From: Parafannyhessea umbonata
Lineage (GTDB): Bacteria; Actinomycetota; Coriobacteriia; Coriobacteriales; Atopobiaceae
DNA length: 64,000 nucleotides
Assembly: GCF_012844235.1 (NCBI RefSeq)
Contig: NZ_JABAGR010000002.1
Location: 124,001-188,000 of the forward strand
Direction of reading: 5' to 3'
The position numbers and the translations under genes were made by a program. The notes below the pieces were generated by a model. That model had not been told where the DNA came from, did no database searches, and worked only from the letters and a program-made list of their open reading frames with translations. This document shows positions 1 through 8,789 of the stretch, in pieces; the stretch's first letter is position 1; every line of letters begins with the position of its first letter.

Positions 1-195
1 GTCGGCGCGGGACTCGCGACTCGTCGCACGAGGGACTAGCAAGCGGGTCGGCGGGCCGCGGCAAGGCATGGCCCGCCGCAAACGGGGGAGGGGCGCCTGG
101 CGACTCAGGCGCTTCTCCCTTAAGGGGAGCGCCCGTCGGATCGAGGTCCGGCGGGCGCCCTTATGCGTCTGGCTCTTGTGGGGTGGCCTAAGGGG
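1..195. other. non-coding left edge with hairpins downstream of the MetRS-like gene
   Basis: No convincing gene is seen here. The stretch lies 3' of the minus-strand MetRS-like gene. It contains a strong hairpin at 129-158 (arms GCGCCCGTCGG and CCGGCGGGCGC, 8-nt loop, one G-T pair) and a second at 93-112 (GCGCCTG/CAGGCGC). These could end or stabilise the transcript, but there is no long U-tract. Confidence 0.45.
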
Positions 196-2253
196 CTACT
201 TGCCCTTCTTCACCTGCGAGGGATGCTTCTGGAAGAAGTCGAAGCGCGGCGGCAGCGCGACGATGGCGTGCTCGCCGGGCTCCTCGCCCAGCTTCTGCGC
301 AAGCTGGCCGGGCGTCGCGAACGCGTTCTCCCAGCTGAAGAACAGCTCGTGCGCAAAGCCCATGTGGTCGCAGATCTGCTCGCAGCCCGCGGGCACGGCC
401 GGGTGCATCAGCAGCGTCACGCAGCGCAGCTCCGCGAACGCGTCGGCCAGCGCCTGCTCGTACGCGGCGTCGTCGCCGTTCGCGGCCTTGGAGGCGTCGC
501 CCCAGCGCCTGTTCGCGGCGCGGCAGAAGTCCTCCGCCACGGCGAGCGCACCGTGCGCGTCGAAGGCGTGCGCGCACTTCTCGAACTCGAGGGTCGCCTT
601 GACGCAGTCCTCGACCACCTCGGCGTGCGGGGCGACGGAGGGCAGGTGCGAGTCGCACACGTTTGCCGCGCCATAGAAGCAGCTGCGCGCGAGGCGGTTG
701 AAGATGTTCGTGAGGAAGGCGCTCTCCTTGAGGGCGGGGTCCACGACGCGCGGGTCGTCCTTTACCAGGACCTCCTCGCCGGTCTTCTTGTCCTTGTGGC
801 TGACGGACGTGTCAAACGGCTTTGGCGAGAAGGACACGGCCTTCTGGTCGAGGCCAAGGCTCAGCCAGTGGGCGCGCAGCTGCTCCGGGGTGTAGTAGTC
901 CAGGAGCTCCGCGGCCATCGGCGGCTTGATCGCGCCCGAGCTGGACGCCTTCTTGTTCATGAACAGGATGTGGTAGTTCGCGACGGGGATGTCCTGCGTC
1001 AGGCCCCAGTCGAGCGCCTCCCACAGCGCGGGCTGCACCACGCAGTAGAAGTAGATGTTGTCCTGGCCGATGAACTGGTACACCTTCGCGTCCTTGGAGC
1101 ACCACCAGTCGCGCCAGTCGTCCGTGGAGTAGCGGCCGCCGCCCTGCTTCGCGTCCGCGTCGAGCGCGGTCTGCGTGAAGCTGATGGGCGCCCACAGGCT
1201 CTCCGGCCAGCACCACACCGTGAGGTCGTGCGTCCCCTCGAGGTCGGGCGCGGCGACGCCCCACTCGATGTTGCCGGTGATGCGGAACGGCAGGAGCGTC
1301 TTGCCCGTGCGGAAGCGGACGCCGGACGACTCCAGCACCTCGCGCGCGCTGTCGCGGTCCTCCCAGTTGGCAAAGCCCACCGAGAACGACGTCTGGCCCT
1401 TCTCGGCCTCGCGGACCGTGTGCTTGGGAAGCTTGGACTCCACGGCGTCGAACTGCTCGCGGAACTTGCTCTGGATGTAGATGACCGGGTCCGCGAGGGA
1501 CTCGCGCACCGTCTTCGTGACGATGGCGCGCACCTGCGGGTCCGCGTCCCACTCGTCCATGAGGTCGTCGAGGACCTGGTGGAAGCGGGGCAGGTCGAAG
1601 TACCAGTTGTCCACGGGACGCAGCTCGGGCGTGGTGCCGGTGAGCTGGCTCACGGGGTTGATGAGCTCCTCGGGGTCAAACTGGTGGCCGAGGTCGCACT
1701 CGTCCGCGTACGCCTTCTCGCTCTTGCAGCCACGCACGGGGCAGTGGCCCTGCACCTGGCGGCCGTTGAGGAACGTCTGGGCCTTCACGTCATAGAACTG
1801 GCGTGTGGTGCGCTTGACGAGGACGCCCCTCTCGTGCAGGCGGCGGATCAGCTTGTCGGACAGCGCCGCGTGGAAGGGCTTCGCGGGCTCGAGGCCGGAC
1901 CCCGCGAAGATGTCGAGCGAGATCTGGTAGGCGTCGAGCGCCTCTTTCTGCAGGTCGTGGTTGTGGCGCACGTAGTCCTCGATCGTGCCCGTGTAGCCCT
2001 CGCCCTCGACCTTCTTGCGGTAGCCCTCCATGATGGGGGAGCCAAAGCAGTCCGTGCCGCTGACGAAGACGACGTTCTGGGCGCCGATGCGGTCGCGCAG
2101 GAAGCGCGCGAAGAAGTCGGCGGGAACGAACACGCCGCCGATGTGGCCAAAGTGCAGGTTCTTGTTTCCGTATGGCATGCCGCCCGTGATGATGGCACGC
2201 TTGGGGAAGGTTGGGCGCGCGGCCTGGGTCGCGCTGTCGAGCTCTGTTGCCAT
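196..2253 (-). CDS. metG: methionyl-tRNA synthetase-like class I tRNA ligase, divergent
   Basis: The 685-residue protein resembles class I methionyl-tRNA synthetase, which charges tRNA-Met in the cytoplasm. The HIGH signature appears as HFGH at about residues 32-35 within TGGMPYGNKNLHFGH. A Cys-rich knuckle (CPVRGC, then DECD) lies near residue 170, and the anticodon-binding helical part makes up the C-terminal third. The usual KMSKS loop is not visible; the matching place reads MNKKASSSG. The ATG at 2253 is chosen because GAGG precedes it by a normal distance and the homologous sequence begins there; the open frame upstream is not supported. It is divergent from the membrane-protein gene at 2464. 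The family call is good, but whether it is the housekeeping MetRS or a paralogue cannot be told here. Confidence 0.8.
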   Translation of the reverse strand: MATELDSATQAARPTFPKRAIITGGMPYGNKNLHFGHIGGVFVPADFFARFLRDRIGAQNVVFVSGTDCFGSPIMEGYRKKVEGEGYTGTIEDYVRHNHDLQKEALDAYQISLDIFAGSGLEPAKPFHAALSDKLIRRLHERGVLVKRTTRQFYDVKAQTFLNGRQVQGHCPVRGCKSEKAYADECDLGHQFDPEELINPVSQLTGTTPELRPVDNWYFDLPRFHQVLDDLMDEWDADPQVRAIVTKTVRESLADPVIYIQSKFREQFDAVESKLPKHTVREAEKGQTSFSVGFANWEDRDSAREVLESSGVRFRTGKTLLPFRITGNIEWGVAAPDLEGTHDLTVWCWPESLWAPISFTQTALDADAKQGGGRYSTDDWRDWWCSKDAKVYQFIGQDNIYFYCVVQPALWEALDWGLTQDIPVANYHILFMNKKASSSGAIKPPMAAELLDYYTPEQLRAHWLSLGLDQKAVSFSPKPFDTSVSHKDKKTGEEVLVKDDPRVVDPALKESAFLTNIFNRLARSCFYGAANVCDSHLPSVAPHAEVVEDCVKATLEFEKCAHAFDAHGALAVAEDFCRAANRRWGDASKAANGDDAAYEQALADAFAELRCVTLLMHPAVPAGCEQICDHMGFAHELFFSWENAFATPGQLAQKLGEEPGEHAIVALPPRFDFFQKHPSQVKKGK

Positions 2254-2463
2254 GGGGTTGAACCTCTGTCCTATCGCGTTGTTGCCGCCCGCGTGCGACG
2301 GCACTCGTAACTGCTCGATTATCGCACAAGGCTCGCGGCAGCGCAGGTCTCGTGGCGGCGCGGGTGGGTATGCTAGTGAGCAGGGCGCGCGTCGCGCCCG
2401 CGGCGCATGGGCGAGAAGGGCGGCCGCCTTGGGGAGGGGCGTCCGTCGGGAGGGAGGCCAGCC

Positions 2464-3264
2464 ATGACGTACGGCGTGTTCACGGCACAGCCGCTTCTGC
2501 TGCGCTCTGGCGGGTTCTCGCTGTTTGGGCCAGCGCACCTGGTGTGGCTCGCCGCGTGCGCCGGGGTCGTCGCCCTGGTGGAGCGCGCGCACGCGCGTGC
2601 GCGCCGGCCAAGGCTCGTGCTCCTTGCGGCATCGGTGGTGATGCTGTCGCTTCTGGCCAGCGAGGACGCGCTCATGATCTTCTCGCACACCTTCACGAAG
2701 GCATGGTGGCCGCTGCACTTCTGCAACTTTGCCGAGTACCTGTGCCTGGCGTACTCCATAAGGCCAAGCCACGCCTGCCGCGAGCTGCTGCTGACGCTGG
2801 GCCTCATGGGCGGCATGGCGGCGATGCTCTTTCCCGGCTGGCTGGCGTGCCCGCCCTACACGTGGCCGGTGGCCTGCGGGTTCATGGAGCACGCGCTCAT
2901 ATTTGCCGTCTCGTGGTGCGCCGTGCGCGAGGGTCGCGGCCGCTTTCGCCTTCGGGACATGCGAGTGAGCCTGGCGTTCGTGGCGGCCTACGTGCTGTTC
3001 TTCAGGTGGTTCAACGCTCTTTTGGGCTCGAACTACGGCTTCGTGAGCGGCCCGGCGTACGGCACGCCGATCGAGTGGTGGTACGACGCCCTGGGCGACC
3101 CCCTGTACCTGCTTCCGTACGCGCTGTGCTTCTTCGTCGCGGCGCTCGCGCTCAATTTGTGGGCAAGCTCGTGGTCGGCGGCCCCGTCTGGCCACCGCGA
3201 GAGGGGCGCCCATCGCACGGGAACGGCCCTGCCGCACCATGGGGGCGCTCGCCCATGCGCGTGA
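2464..3264 (+). CDS. YwaF/TMEM164-family integral membrane protein
   Basis: The 266-residue polytopic protein has about seven hydrophobic segments and resembles the YwaF/TMEM164 family, whose biochemical role in bacteria is not established. Supporting features are the motif WWPLHFCNFAEYL near residues 80-92, matching the conserved PLH-C region, and a helix-rich layout throughout. The start ATG has a strong ribosome site (GGGAGGGAGG). The last ten bases overlap the following DUF3267-like gene, which suggests co-transcription. The C-terminal tail after about residue 240 is polar and basic and is probably cytoplasmic. Confidence 0.7.
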   Translation: MTYGVFTAQPLLLRSGGFSLFGPAHLVWLAACAGVVALVERAHARARRPRLVLLAASVVMLSLLASEDALMIFSHTFTKAWWPLHFCNFAEYLCLAYSIRPSHACRELLLTLGLMGGMAAMLFPGWLACPPYTWPVACGFMEHALIFAVSWCAVREGRGRFRLRDMRVSLAFVAAYVLFFRWFNALLGSNYGFVSGPAYGTPIEWWYDALGDPLYLLPYALCFFVAALALNLWASSWSAAPSGHRERGAHRTGTALPHHGGARPCA

Positions 3265-3806
3265 TCGGCACGGTCAACGTGCTGGAGGACGCGGGCATGC
3301 AGCGCTCCATGGTCCGTGCGTCTTGGGCGATCCTGGCCGCGGGCGCAGGTGTCGCCCTCGTGCTGTGGCTCGTGTCGCTTGCGTCAGGCCGGCGCGTTCT
3401 GGAGCCCGTGAGCCTGGGCTGGGTGCTGGGTCTGGCGGCGGCGTCCCTCGTCGCACTTCCCGTGCACGAGCTGGTTCATGCCGCGGCCTTCGTGCTTCTG
3501 GGCGCGGGCGACGTGCGCGTGAGCTTTGGCTTCAAGGACTTCATGCTCTATACCTCGGCAAACGGCGCGGTTCTCCCACGCGGCCGATTCATGGCGGTGC
3601 TGCTGGCGCCTTCCGTCGTGGTCACGGCGCTGTTCGCGCTGGCGGGATGCGTGTGGCACGCCCCTCTGTTCGCGCTCCTGGGAGGCGCGTTCCACCTGGC
3701 GGGGTGCACCGGCGACCTCGGCATGGTGCACATCATCAGGGTCACGCCGGCGGCGTCGTTCGTGCGGGACTCTCCCGTGGGGATCGACCTGCTCACGGAG
3801 GAGTAG
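3255..3806 (+). CDS. DUF3267-like putative membrane zinc metalloprotease
   Basis: The 183-residue membrane protein has an HELVH zinc-binding motif (HEXXH) around residue 76 in LPVHELVHAA. It has four or so hydrophobic segments and a later HLAGCTGDLG segment that could supply the third ligand, as in DUF3267/M50-like proteins. Family members are thought to be intramembrane zinc peptidases, but substrates are unknown. The ATG at 3255 lies inside the end of the upstream YwaF-like gene and is preceded by GGGGGCG, so translational coupling is likely. Confidence 0.65.
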   Translation: MRVIGTVNVLEDAGMQRSMVRASWAILAAGAGVALVLWLVSLASGRRVLEPVSLGWVLGLAAASLVALPVHELVHAAAFVLLGAGDVRVSFGFKDFMLYTSANGAVLPRGRFMAVLLAPSVVVTALFALAGCVWHAPLFALLGGAFHLAGCTGDLGMVHIIRVTPAASFVRDSPVGIDLLTEE

Positions 3807-3976
3807 CGGCTCCCAAAGGGGTGGTAGCCGGCTTCCACTTGCCAGTGTTCGCACCACGTTACGCGCAAGGCCGCCGCACTTCTCCCATGGGCAGACTTTG
3901 CTAGCATGGCCACAAGCCCACGCGGCGCCATGGCTCCACGCGGGCGCTCGGCCCAGACAACCCGCAGGGAGGCTCC

Positions 3977-4801
3977 ATGCTCAGGTGCAACTACCACACC
4001 CATACCGTGATGTGCGACGGGTCGGACACGCCGGAGGACGTCGTGCTCGAGGCCATCGCCAAGGGCTTCGAGCACCTGGGCTTCTCCGGTCACATGGACC
4101 CTGACATCCACATGGACTGGCCCGCCTACGTGGCGGAAATCCGGCGCCTCCAGTCCGCGTATGCGGACCGCATCGACATCCTGCTCGGCGTCGAGCTCGA
4201 CAACGTCTACGACCCCGCGTGCTGCCTGGGCGCGGAGTACGTCATCGGCTCCACGCACTTCCTGGACGTCGACTCCGAGGTCCCCCTCTCCGTCGACGCC
4301 AGCGTGCAGAGCATGCGCCGCCTGTGCCACGAGTTCTTCGCCGACGACTACTATGCCCTCGCCCGCGCGTACTACGAGCTTGAGGCCAGGGTGTACGACC
4401 GCCTTCGGTGCACGTGGGTCGGCCACTTCGACCTGGTGACGCGCTTCAACGACGAGGCGCACTTCCTGGATGAGTCCGACCCCCGCTACACGAAGCCCGC
4501 GCTCGAGGCCATGGAGTACCTGGTGGGGGAGGGCGTCCCGTTCGAGATTAACTGCGGCGCCGTCAACCGCGGCCGAAAGGCAGAGCTCTACCCGCGCCGC
4601 GAGCTGCTGCGTGCGCTCCACGACTTTGGCGGCCAGATCTTCATCAACGCGGACGCGCACCAGAAGGAGCTCCTCGACGGCGGCTTCGACGTCGCGGTCC
4701 GGACGGCCATGGACTGCGGGTTCACGCACGTCAACTACCTTGCCCACGACGCCCAGGGCAAGGTCGAGGTGCGTCAGGTCGCGCTCGACGGCCTTTACTA
4801 G
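3977..4801 (+). CDS. hisK: PHP-domain histidinol-phosphatase family protein
   Basis: The 274-residue PHP-fold phosphoesterase of the HisJ/HisK type would hydrolyse histidinol phosphate in histidine synthesis. Metal-binding signatures are visible in order: NYHTHT at residues 5-10, GFSGHMD near 36, GVELDN near 73, GSTHFLD near 91, WVGHFDL near 145, and INADAH near 218. The length matches the family. The ribosome site GCAGGGAGG precedes the ATG. No other his gene is in the window, so another phosphate-monoester substrate is possible. Confidence 0.8.
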   Translation: MLRCNYHTHTVMCDGSDTPEDVVLEAIAKGFEHLGFSGHMDPDIHMDWPAYVAEIRRLQSAYADRIDILLGVELDNVYDPACCLGAEYVIGSTHFLDVDSEVPLSVDASVQSMRRLCHEFFADDYYALARAYYELEARVYDRLRCTWVGHFDLVTRFNDEAHFLDESDPRYTKPALEAMEYLVGEGVPFEINCGAVNRGRKAELYPRRELLRALHDFGGQIFINADAHQKELLDGGFDVAVRTAMDCGFTHVNYLAHDAQGKVEVRQVALDGLY

Positions 4802-4940
4802 CGGCTGCCTTTCGCGCGGGCGAGAAAAGCCGCGCGGCGTGCTCGCAGCGTGCCCTCGAAGTTGTATATAAAATTCGCGTTTGGGGTATTCCTCACTCAC
4901 CTGTCGGCGGTGGTCGCCGGCACGAGTGAAAGGAACCGAC

Positions 4941-5948
4941 ATGGGTTTCATCAGCACCGCCGTTCTGGTGGTCATCGTCGTGGCCATCGTGCTCTCCACG
5001 GGGTACGTCGTCAGGCAGCAGCACGTGGCCATCATCGAGCGTCTGGGACGCTTCCACGGATTCGCGGGTCCCGGCTTCCACGTCAAGGCGCCGTTCATCG
5101 ACGTCACGCATGACGTCAGCCTCATGACCGAGGACGAGCACATGACGTTCGACGCCAAGACCAGCGACAACGTCACGATAGAGCTCGACGTCTCCATCCA
5201 GTACCACGTCGACTCGCACGACATGGACGCCCGCCAGGAGTCCGGCGTGTACAAGAGCTTCTACACCCTGCAGGACCCGGTCGGCCAGATGCAGGACTAC
5301 CTCGCGGACGCCCTGCGCTCGCAGATCCCCGCGCGCACGCTCGACGAGGTCTTCAGCGAGAAGGACGCCATCGCCCACGCGATCGACGAGGTCGTCGCCG
5401 CCAAGATGCGTGACTACGGCTACGTGCTCGTGACCACGCTCATCACCAGGATTAAGCTCCCCGGCGAGGTCCAGGAGTCCATGAACCACATCATCGCGTC
5501 CAAGAACAACCTCGAGTCCGCAAAGAACGACGCCGAGGCGGCCCGCGCGAAGACGGTCATCGCGGCGCAGGCAAAGGCGGAGGCCATGGCGGCCGAGGGC
5601 AAGGGCATCGCGGACCAGCGCATCGCCATCGCCCGCGGCATCAAGGAGTCCATCGACACCATCAAGGGCGCCGAGATGAACGAGGGCGAGGCCAACCGCC
5701 TGTTCGAGTTCACCCAGTGGATCGACATGATGAACCAGTACGCCGCGAAGGGGCCCTCCACCGTGGTGCTGCCAAGCGACTTCGGCCAGACGTCGAGCAT
5801 GTTCGACCAGGTCGTGGCCGCGCAGAACGCACCGCGTCCCACGGGTGCGCCGCAGGCGCCGGTCGACCCGTACCGCAGGAGCGGCTCGGAGGGCTGGGGC
5901 GACGCCGACAAGGGCGGCCACGCCGGCTCCGCAAAGTCCCGCAGGTAG
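4941..5948 (+). CDS. SPFH/Band 7 (stomatin-like) membrane protein
   Basis: The 335-residue protein has one N-terminal membrane segment (residues 4-22), then an SPFH/PHB domain (about 23-200, beginning VRQQHVAIIERLGRF) and an Ala/Glu-rich helical stretch that ends with a flexible Pro/Gly-rich tail. SPFH proteins oligomerise as scaffolds on the inner membrane; the cargo here is unknown. The ATG follows GAAAGGAACCGAC. An AT-rich promoter-like element (TATATAAAATT, about 4863-4874) lies in the short upstream region. No NfeD partner is adjacent. Confidence 0.8.
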   Translation: MGFISTAVLVVIVVAIVLSTGYVVRQQHVAIIERLGRFHGFAGPGFHVKAPFIDVTHDVSLMTEDEHMTFDAKTSDNVTIELDVSIQYHVDSHDMDARQESGVYKSFYTLQDPVGQMQDYLADALRSQIPARTLDEVFSEKDAIAHAIDEVVAAKMRDYGYVLVTTLITRIKLPGEVQESMNHIIASKNNLESAKNDAEAARAKTVIAAQAKAEAMAAEGKGIADQRIAIARGIKESIDTIKGAEMNEGEANRLFEFTQWIDMMNQYAAKGPSTVVLPSDFGQTSSMFDQVVAAQNAPRPTGAPQAPVDPYRRSGSEGWGDADKGGHAGSAKSRR

Positions 5949-6003
5949 GGTCGGCGCCAACGTCGGCAGGCGGCGCACGCCGTCGCAGCGCACATTAAAA
6001 AAG

Positions 6004-6034
6004 CCGGGCGAGAAGGGCCGCCCTTCTCGCCCGG
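6004..6034 (-). terminator. intrinsic terminator between convergent genes
   Basis: A perfect 15-bp inverted repeat (CCGGGCGAGAAGGGC and its complement around a single central base) lies between the convergent SPFH and PEBP genes. Read on the minus strand it is followed by six T residues, so it is mainly the terminator of the PEBP gene. Both arms contain the GCGAGAAGG motif that recurs in other gaps of this window. Confidence 0.85.
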
Positions 6035-6064
6035 ACGCTTCCGTGCGTGCGCCTTACCCGTGCG

Positions 6065-6592
6065 CTACGCCCGTGCGGGCAGGTTCGCCTCGGCCCAATC
6101 GATCACGTGCCCGCGCATGGCATGCACGAGCTCGTTTGCCCAGAAGCCCTCGCGAAGGTCTGGCATGACGTCCAGCGCGAATACCCGGAGCGTGTACACG
6201 TGGTCCCGGTCGGGCGGCTGCGGGCCGTTGTAGCGGCAGGTCAGCAGCGGGTCGGAGCTTCCCACGAGCCTGCTCGCGGACGAGTTCTTGCCCTGCACCA
6301 TGCCAAACGACCCCAGGTTCGACGCGTCCTCCGGGAAGGCGAGCCGCCCGTCGCGCGCGAGCGAGGCGTCGATCCCCGCCGCGACCCAGTGGATCCACGT
6401 GAACCCGCACACGGGGATGGAGTCGTAGTCCGTGAACGCGAGCGCAAGCGAGCGCGCGCCCTGCGGTATGCCCTCCACCTCGAAGGGAAACGACGTCGCC
6501 GGCTTCTGCGCGTGCAGGTGCGCGGCGTCCGCGTGCTTCGCGTAGCGGTCCGGAACCATGCCGTTCTTGTCGAGCACAACCTTGATGTCCAT
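6065..6592 (-). CDS. YbhB/YbcL-family PEBP (Raf kinase inhibitor-like) protein
   Basis: The 175-residue phosphatidylethanolamine-binding-protein fold of the bacterial YbhB/YbcL type is supported by AFTDYDSIPVCGFTWIHWVAAGI (its D-x-D and W-x-HW anion-site region, residues about 50-72) and by CRYNGPQPPDRDHVYTLRVFAL, read here as the CYNGP-PP and HxY strands. The function of bacterial members is not settled. The start codon lies 60 bp from the divergent queH start. Confidence 0.85.
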   Translation of the reverse strand: MDIKVVLDKNGMVPDRYAKHADAAHLHAQKPATSFPFEVEGIPQGARSLALAFTDYDSIPVCGFTWIHWVAAGIDASLARDGRLAFPEDASNLGSFGMVQGKNSSASRLVGSSDPLLTCRYNGPQPPDRDHVYTLRVFALDVMPDLREGFWANELVHAMRGHVIDWAEANLPARA

Positions 6593-6652
6593 GCTACCTC
6601 CCGTCGTTGGCGTATGCTCTCATCTTACTAGCGTCGGGCGAGTTCGGGGGGC

Positions 6653-7330
6653 ATGCGGATGGACGGACACTCTCAGGCGGCATCGGGCGCGGCGTCCGCG
6701 CGCACGCCGCTCCTTCTGCACGCATGCTGCGGTCCGTGCTCGCTCGAGCCCGTCAAGTACCTCAGGCGAGAGGGCTTCGAGCCCACCATATGCTGGACGA
6801 ACCCCAACATCCAGCCCATCCGCGAGCACGACCGGCGCCTTGCGGTGCTCGTGGCGTGGGCGCGCGACGTCGCGCGCGTGGACGTGATCGTCGCGGCGGA
6901 CGACCGCGACGCGTGGGAGAGGGGCGTTGCCCCCAAGGGCCTCGACCGCGAGCGCAGGTGCAGGGCGTGCTATGCCGTGAGGCTGGCGGAAAGCTGCCGC
7001 GTGGCGCGCGAGCGGGGTTTCCGCTTCGTGTCGACGACGCTTGCCGTCTCGCCGTACCAGCTGTTCGACGCCTGCCACGACGAGCTCGTGTCGCTTGCGG
7101 CCGCGCATGGCCTCACGCCCGTGTGGCGCGACTTCCGCCCGCACTACCCGGAGTCCGTGGAAGACTCCCGCGCGCTCGGCATGTACCGGCAGAACTACTG
7201 CGGCTGCCGCTTCTCGGCGGCGGAGGCCGCCCTCGAGCGCCACGAGGCACGCGACTGGCGCAAGGCCGCGAAGGCGGCCCGGCGCGAGGGCCGCGAGCTG
7301 CCTCCCCGCCCGGAGTACCTGCCCGGCTAG
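6653..7330 (+). CDS. queH: epoxyqueuosine reductase QueH
   Basis: The 225-residue QueH (DUF208) protein reduces epoxyqueuosine in tRNA to queuosine, the last step of the pathway, and is a non-homologous replacement for QueG. The cysteine motifs expected to hold its metal/4Fe-4S centres are visible: HACCGPC (about residues 23-29), ERRCRACY (about 101-108) and NYCGCRFS (about 182-189). It precedes queA by 160 bp, which supports the pathway call. The ATG at 6653 has only a G-run before it; ATG 6659 is an alternative start. Confidence 0.88.
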   Translation: MRMDGHSQAASGAASARTPLLLHACCGPCSLEPVKYLRREGFEPTICWTNPNIQPIREHDRRLAVLVAWARDVARVDVIVAADDRDAWERGVAPKGLDRERRCRACYAVRLAESCRVARERGFRFVSTTLAVSPYQLFDACHDELVSLAAAHGLTPVWRDFRPHYPESVEDSRALGMYRQNYCGCRFSAAEAALERHEARDWRKAAKAARREGRELPPRPEYLPG

Positions 7331-7490
7331 GGCGTGGTGCCGCCGCGGGCGCCCGCCCTTCTCCGCTTTTTGTGCTGAACGTTCGTGCGCGCCGCGCGGG
7401 CTGGCCGTCCGTCGCGCTATCATGGGCGGCTGTTGGAACACGCGATGCGCGCGACCCCGAAGGCCGCGCGCGAGGGATGCGGGGTTACGC

Positions 7491-8654
7491 ATGCGCACAG
7501 ACGACTTTGACTACGACCTTCCCGAGGAGCTCATCGCGCAGGAGCCGGCGGAGCCGCGCGACTCGTGCAGGCTGCTCGTGCTGCACCGCGACGACGGGTC
7601 CGTCGAGCACGGGCACTTCTACGACATCGTGGACTACCTGGAGCCGGGCGACCTCGTCGTCGCGAACAAGACGCGCGTCATGCCGGCGCGCCTGATGGGG
7701 CACAAGCGCGGCACGGGCGGCGTGAGCGAGACGCTCCTGCTGAAGCGCCGCGAGGACCTGGACGTGATGGGCCACGTGTGGGAGTGCCTGGTGAAGCCCG
7801 GCAAGCGCCTGAAGCAGGGCGCCGTAATCGAGTACCGCGAGGGCGGCATCCACGCGCCCATGAGCTGGCCCGTCGTCCTCACGGGCGAGGTCGTGGACTA
7901 CGTGGACGAAAGCCGCGGCGGCCGTCTGGTGCGCTTCGAGCCGGCCGAGGGCCTCACGCTGGACGAGGCCATCCACAAGGCCGGCCACGTGCCCCTGCCT
8001 CCCTACATCACGCAGTACGACGGCGACCCGGAGAAGTACCAGACGGTCTACGCCATGCACGAGGAGCACTCCGCGGCGGCCCCCACGGCCGGCCTGCACT
8101 TCACGCCGGAGCTCATCCGCAGGATCGAGGGCATGGGCGTGCAGTGGAAGACCGTGGAGCTCGAGGTCGGGATCGACACGTTCCGCCTGGTGGAGGAGGA
8201 CGACCCCACGAAGCACGTCATGCACACGGAGCGCTACCACGTGAGCCAGGACGTCGTGGACGCCGTGCACGCCACGAAGGCCGCGGGCCATCGCGTCATC
8301 GCCATCGGCACCACGTCCGTCCGCTCGCTCGAGAGCGCGTTCGACGCGGAAGCGCCCGCATGGGAGCCCCCGTGCGTCGCGCGCCGCTTCGAGGACGCGC
8401 CGGACTCCGCGAAGACCCTCGGCAAGGGAGACATCGTCGAGCGCCGCGACGCCACCACGAACCTCTACCTCATGCCAGGCTCCACCTACCACGTGGTCGA
8501 CGCCATGGTCACGAACTTCCACGTGCCGCGCTCGACCCTCATGATGCTCGTCTCCGCGTTCGCCACGCGCGAGCAGATCATGGCCGCCTATCAGGCGGCA
8601 ATCGCCGAGAAGTACCGCTTCTTCAGCTTCGGCGACGCCATGCTCATGGTGTAG
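7491..8654 (+). CDS. queA: tRNA preQ1(34) S-adenosylmethionine ribosyltransferase-isomerase
   Basis: The 387-residue QueA transfers and isomerises the ribosyl part of S-adenosylmethionine onto preQ1 in tRNA, giving epoxyqueuosine. Family signatures are the N-terminal DFDYDLPEELIAQEP, the block VVANKTRVMPARL, SAAAPTAGLHFT near residue 200, GTTSVRSLES near 276 and TNFHVPRSTLMML near 343. It lies downstream of queH, whose product acts on the QueA product. Length and start agree with the family. A strong terminator follows. Confidence 0.95.
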   Translation: MRTDDFDYDLPEELIAQEPAEPRDSCRLLVLHRDDGSVEHGHFYDIVDYLEPGDLVVANKTRVMPARLMGHKRGTGGVSETLLLKRREDLDVMGHVWECLVKPGKRLKQGAVIEYREGGIHAPMSWPVVLTGEVVDYVDESRGGRLVRFEPAEGLTLDEAIHKAGHVPLPPYITQYDGDPEKYQTVYAMHEEHSAAAPTAGLHFTPELIRRIEGMGVQWKTVELEVGIDTFRLVEEDDPTKHVMHTERYHVSQDVVDAVHATKAAGHRVIAIGTTSVRSLESAFDAEAPAWEPPCVARRFEDAPDSAKTLGKGDIVERRDATTNLYLMPGSTYHVVDAMVTNFHVPRSTLMMLVSAFATREQIMAAYQAAIAEKYRFFSFGDAMLMV

Positions 8655-8701
8655 CGCCGTCGTCGCGACCCCGGCGCCTCGAACTCGCCGGGCCACGCAA
8701 A

Positions 8702-8743
8702 GAGCCGCGGCTCCCCGTCACCTAGGATGGGGAGCCGCGGCTC
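8702..8743. terminator. strong hairpin between convergent queA and coiled-coil gene
   Basis: A perfect 15-bp stem (GAGCCGCGGCTCCCC and complement) with a 12-nt loop lies between the convergent ends of queA and the minus-strand coiled-coil gene. It is probably a bidirectional terminator. No long T-tract is present on either side. Confidence 0.8.
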
Positions 8744-8789
8744 GTATCCTTGCGCAAACATGCCGGCCCCGGGCGGGCCGCGCGCCTGC

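Noticed and set aside
163-2310. Long plus-strand open frame opposite the MetRS-like gene
   Set aside because: It is a high-GC shadow of the real minus-strand gene, with Arg/Val/His-rich low-complexity translation and no domain.
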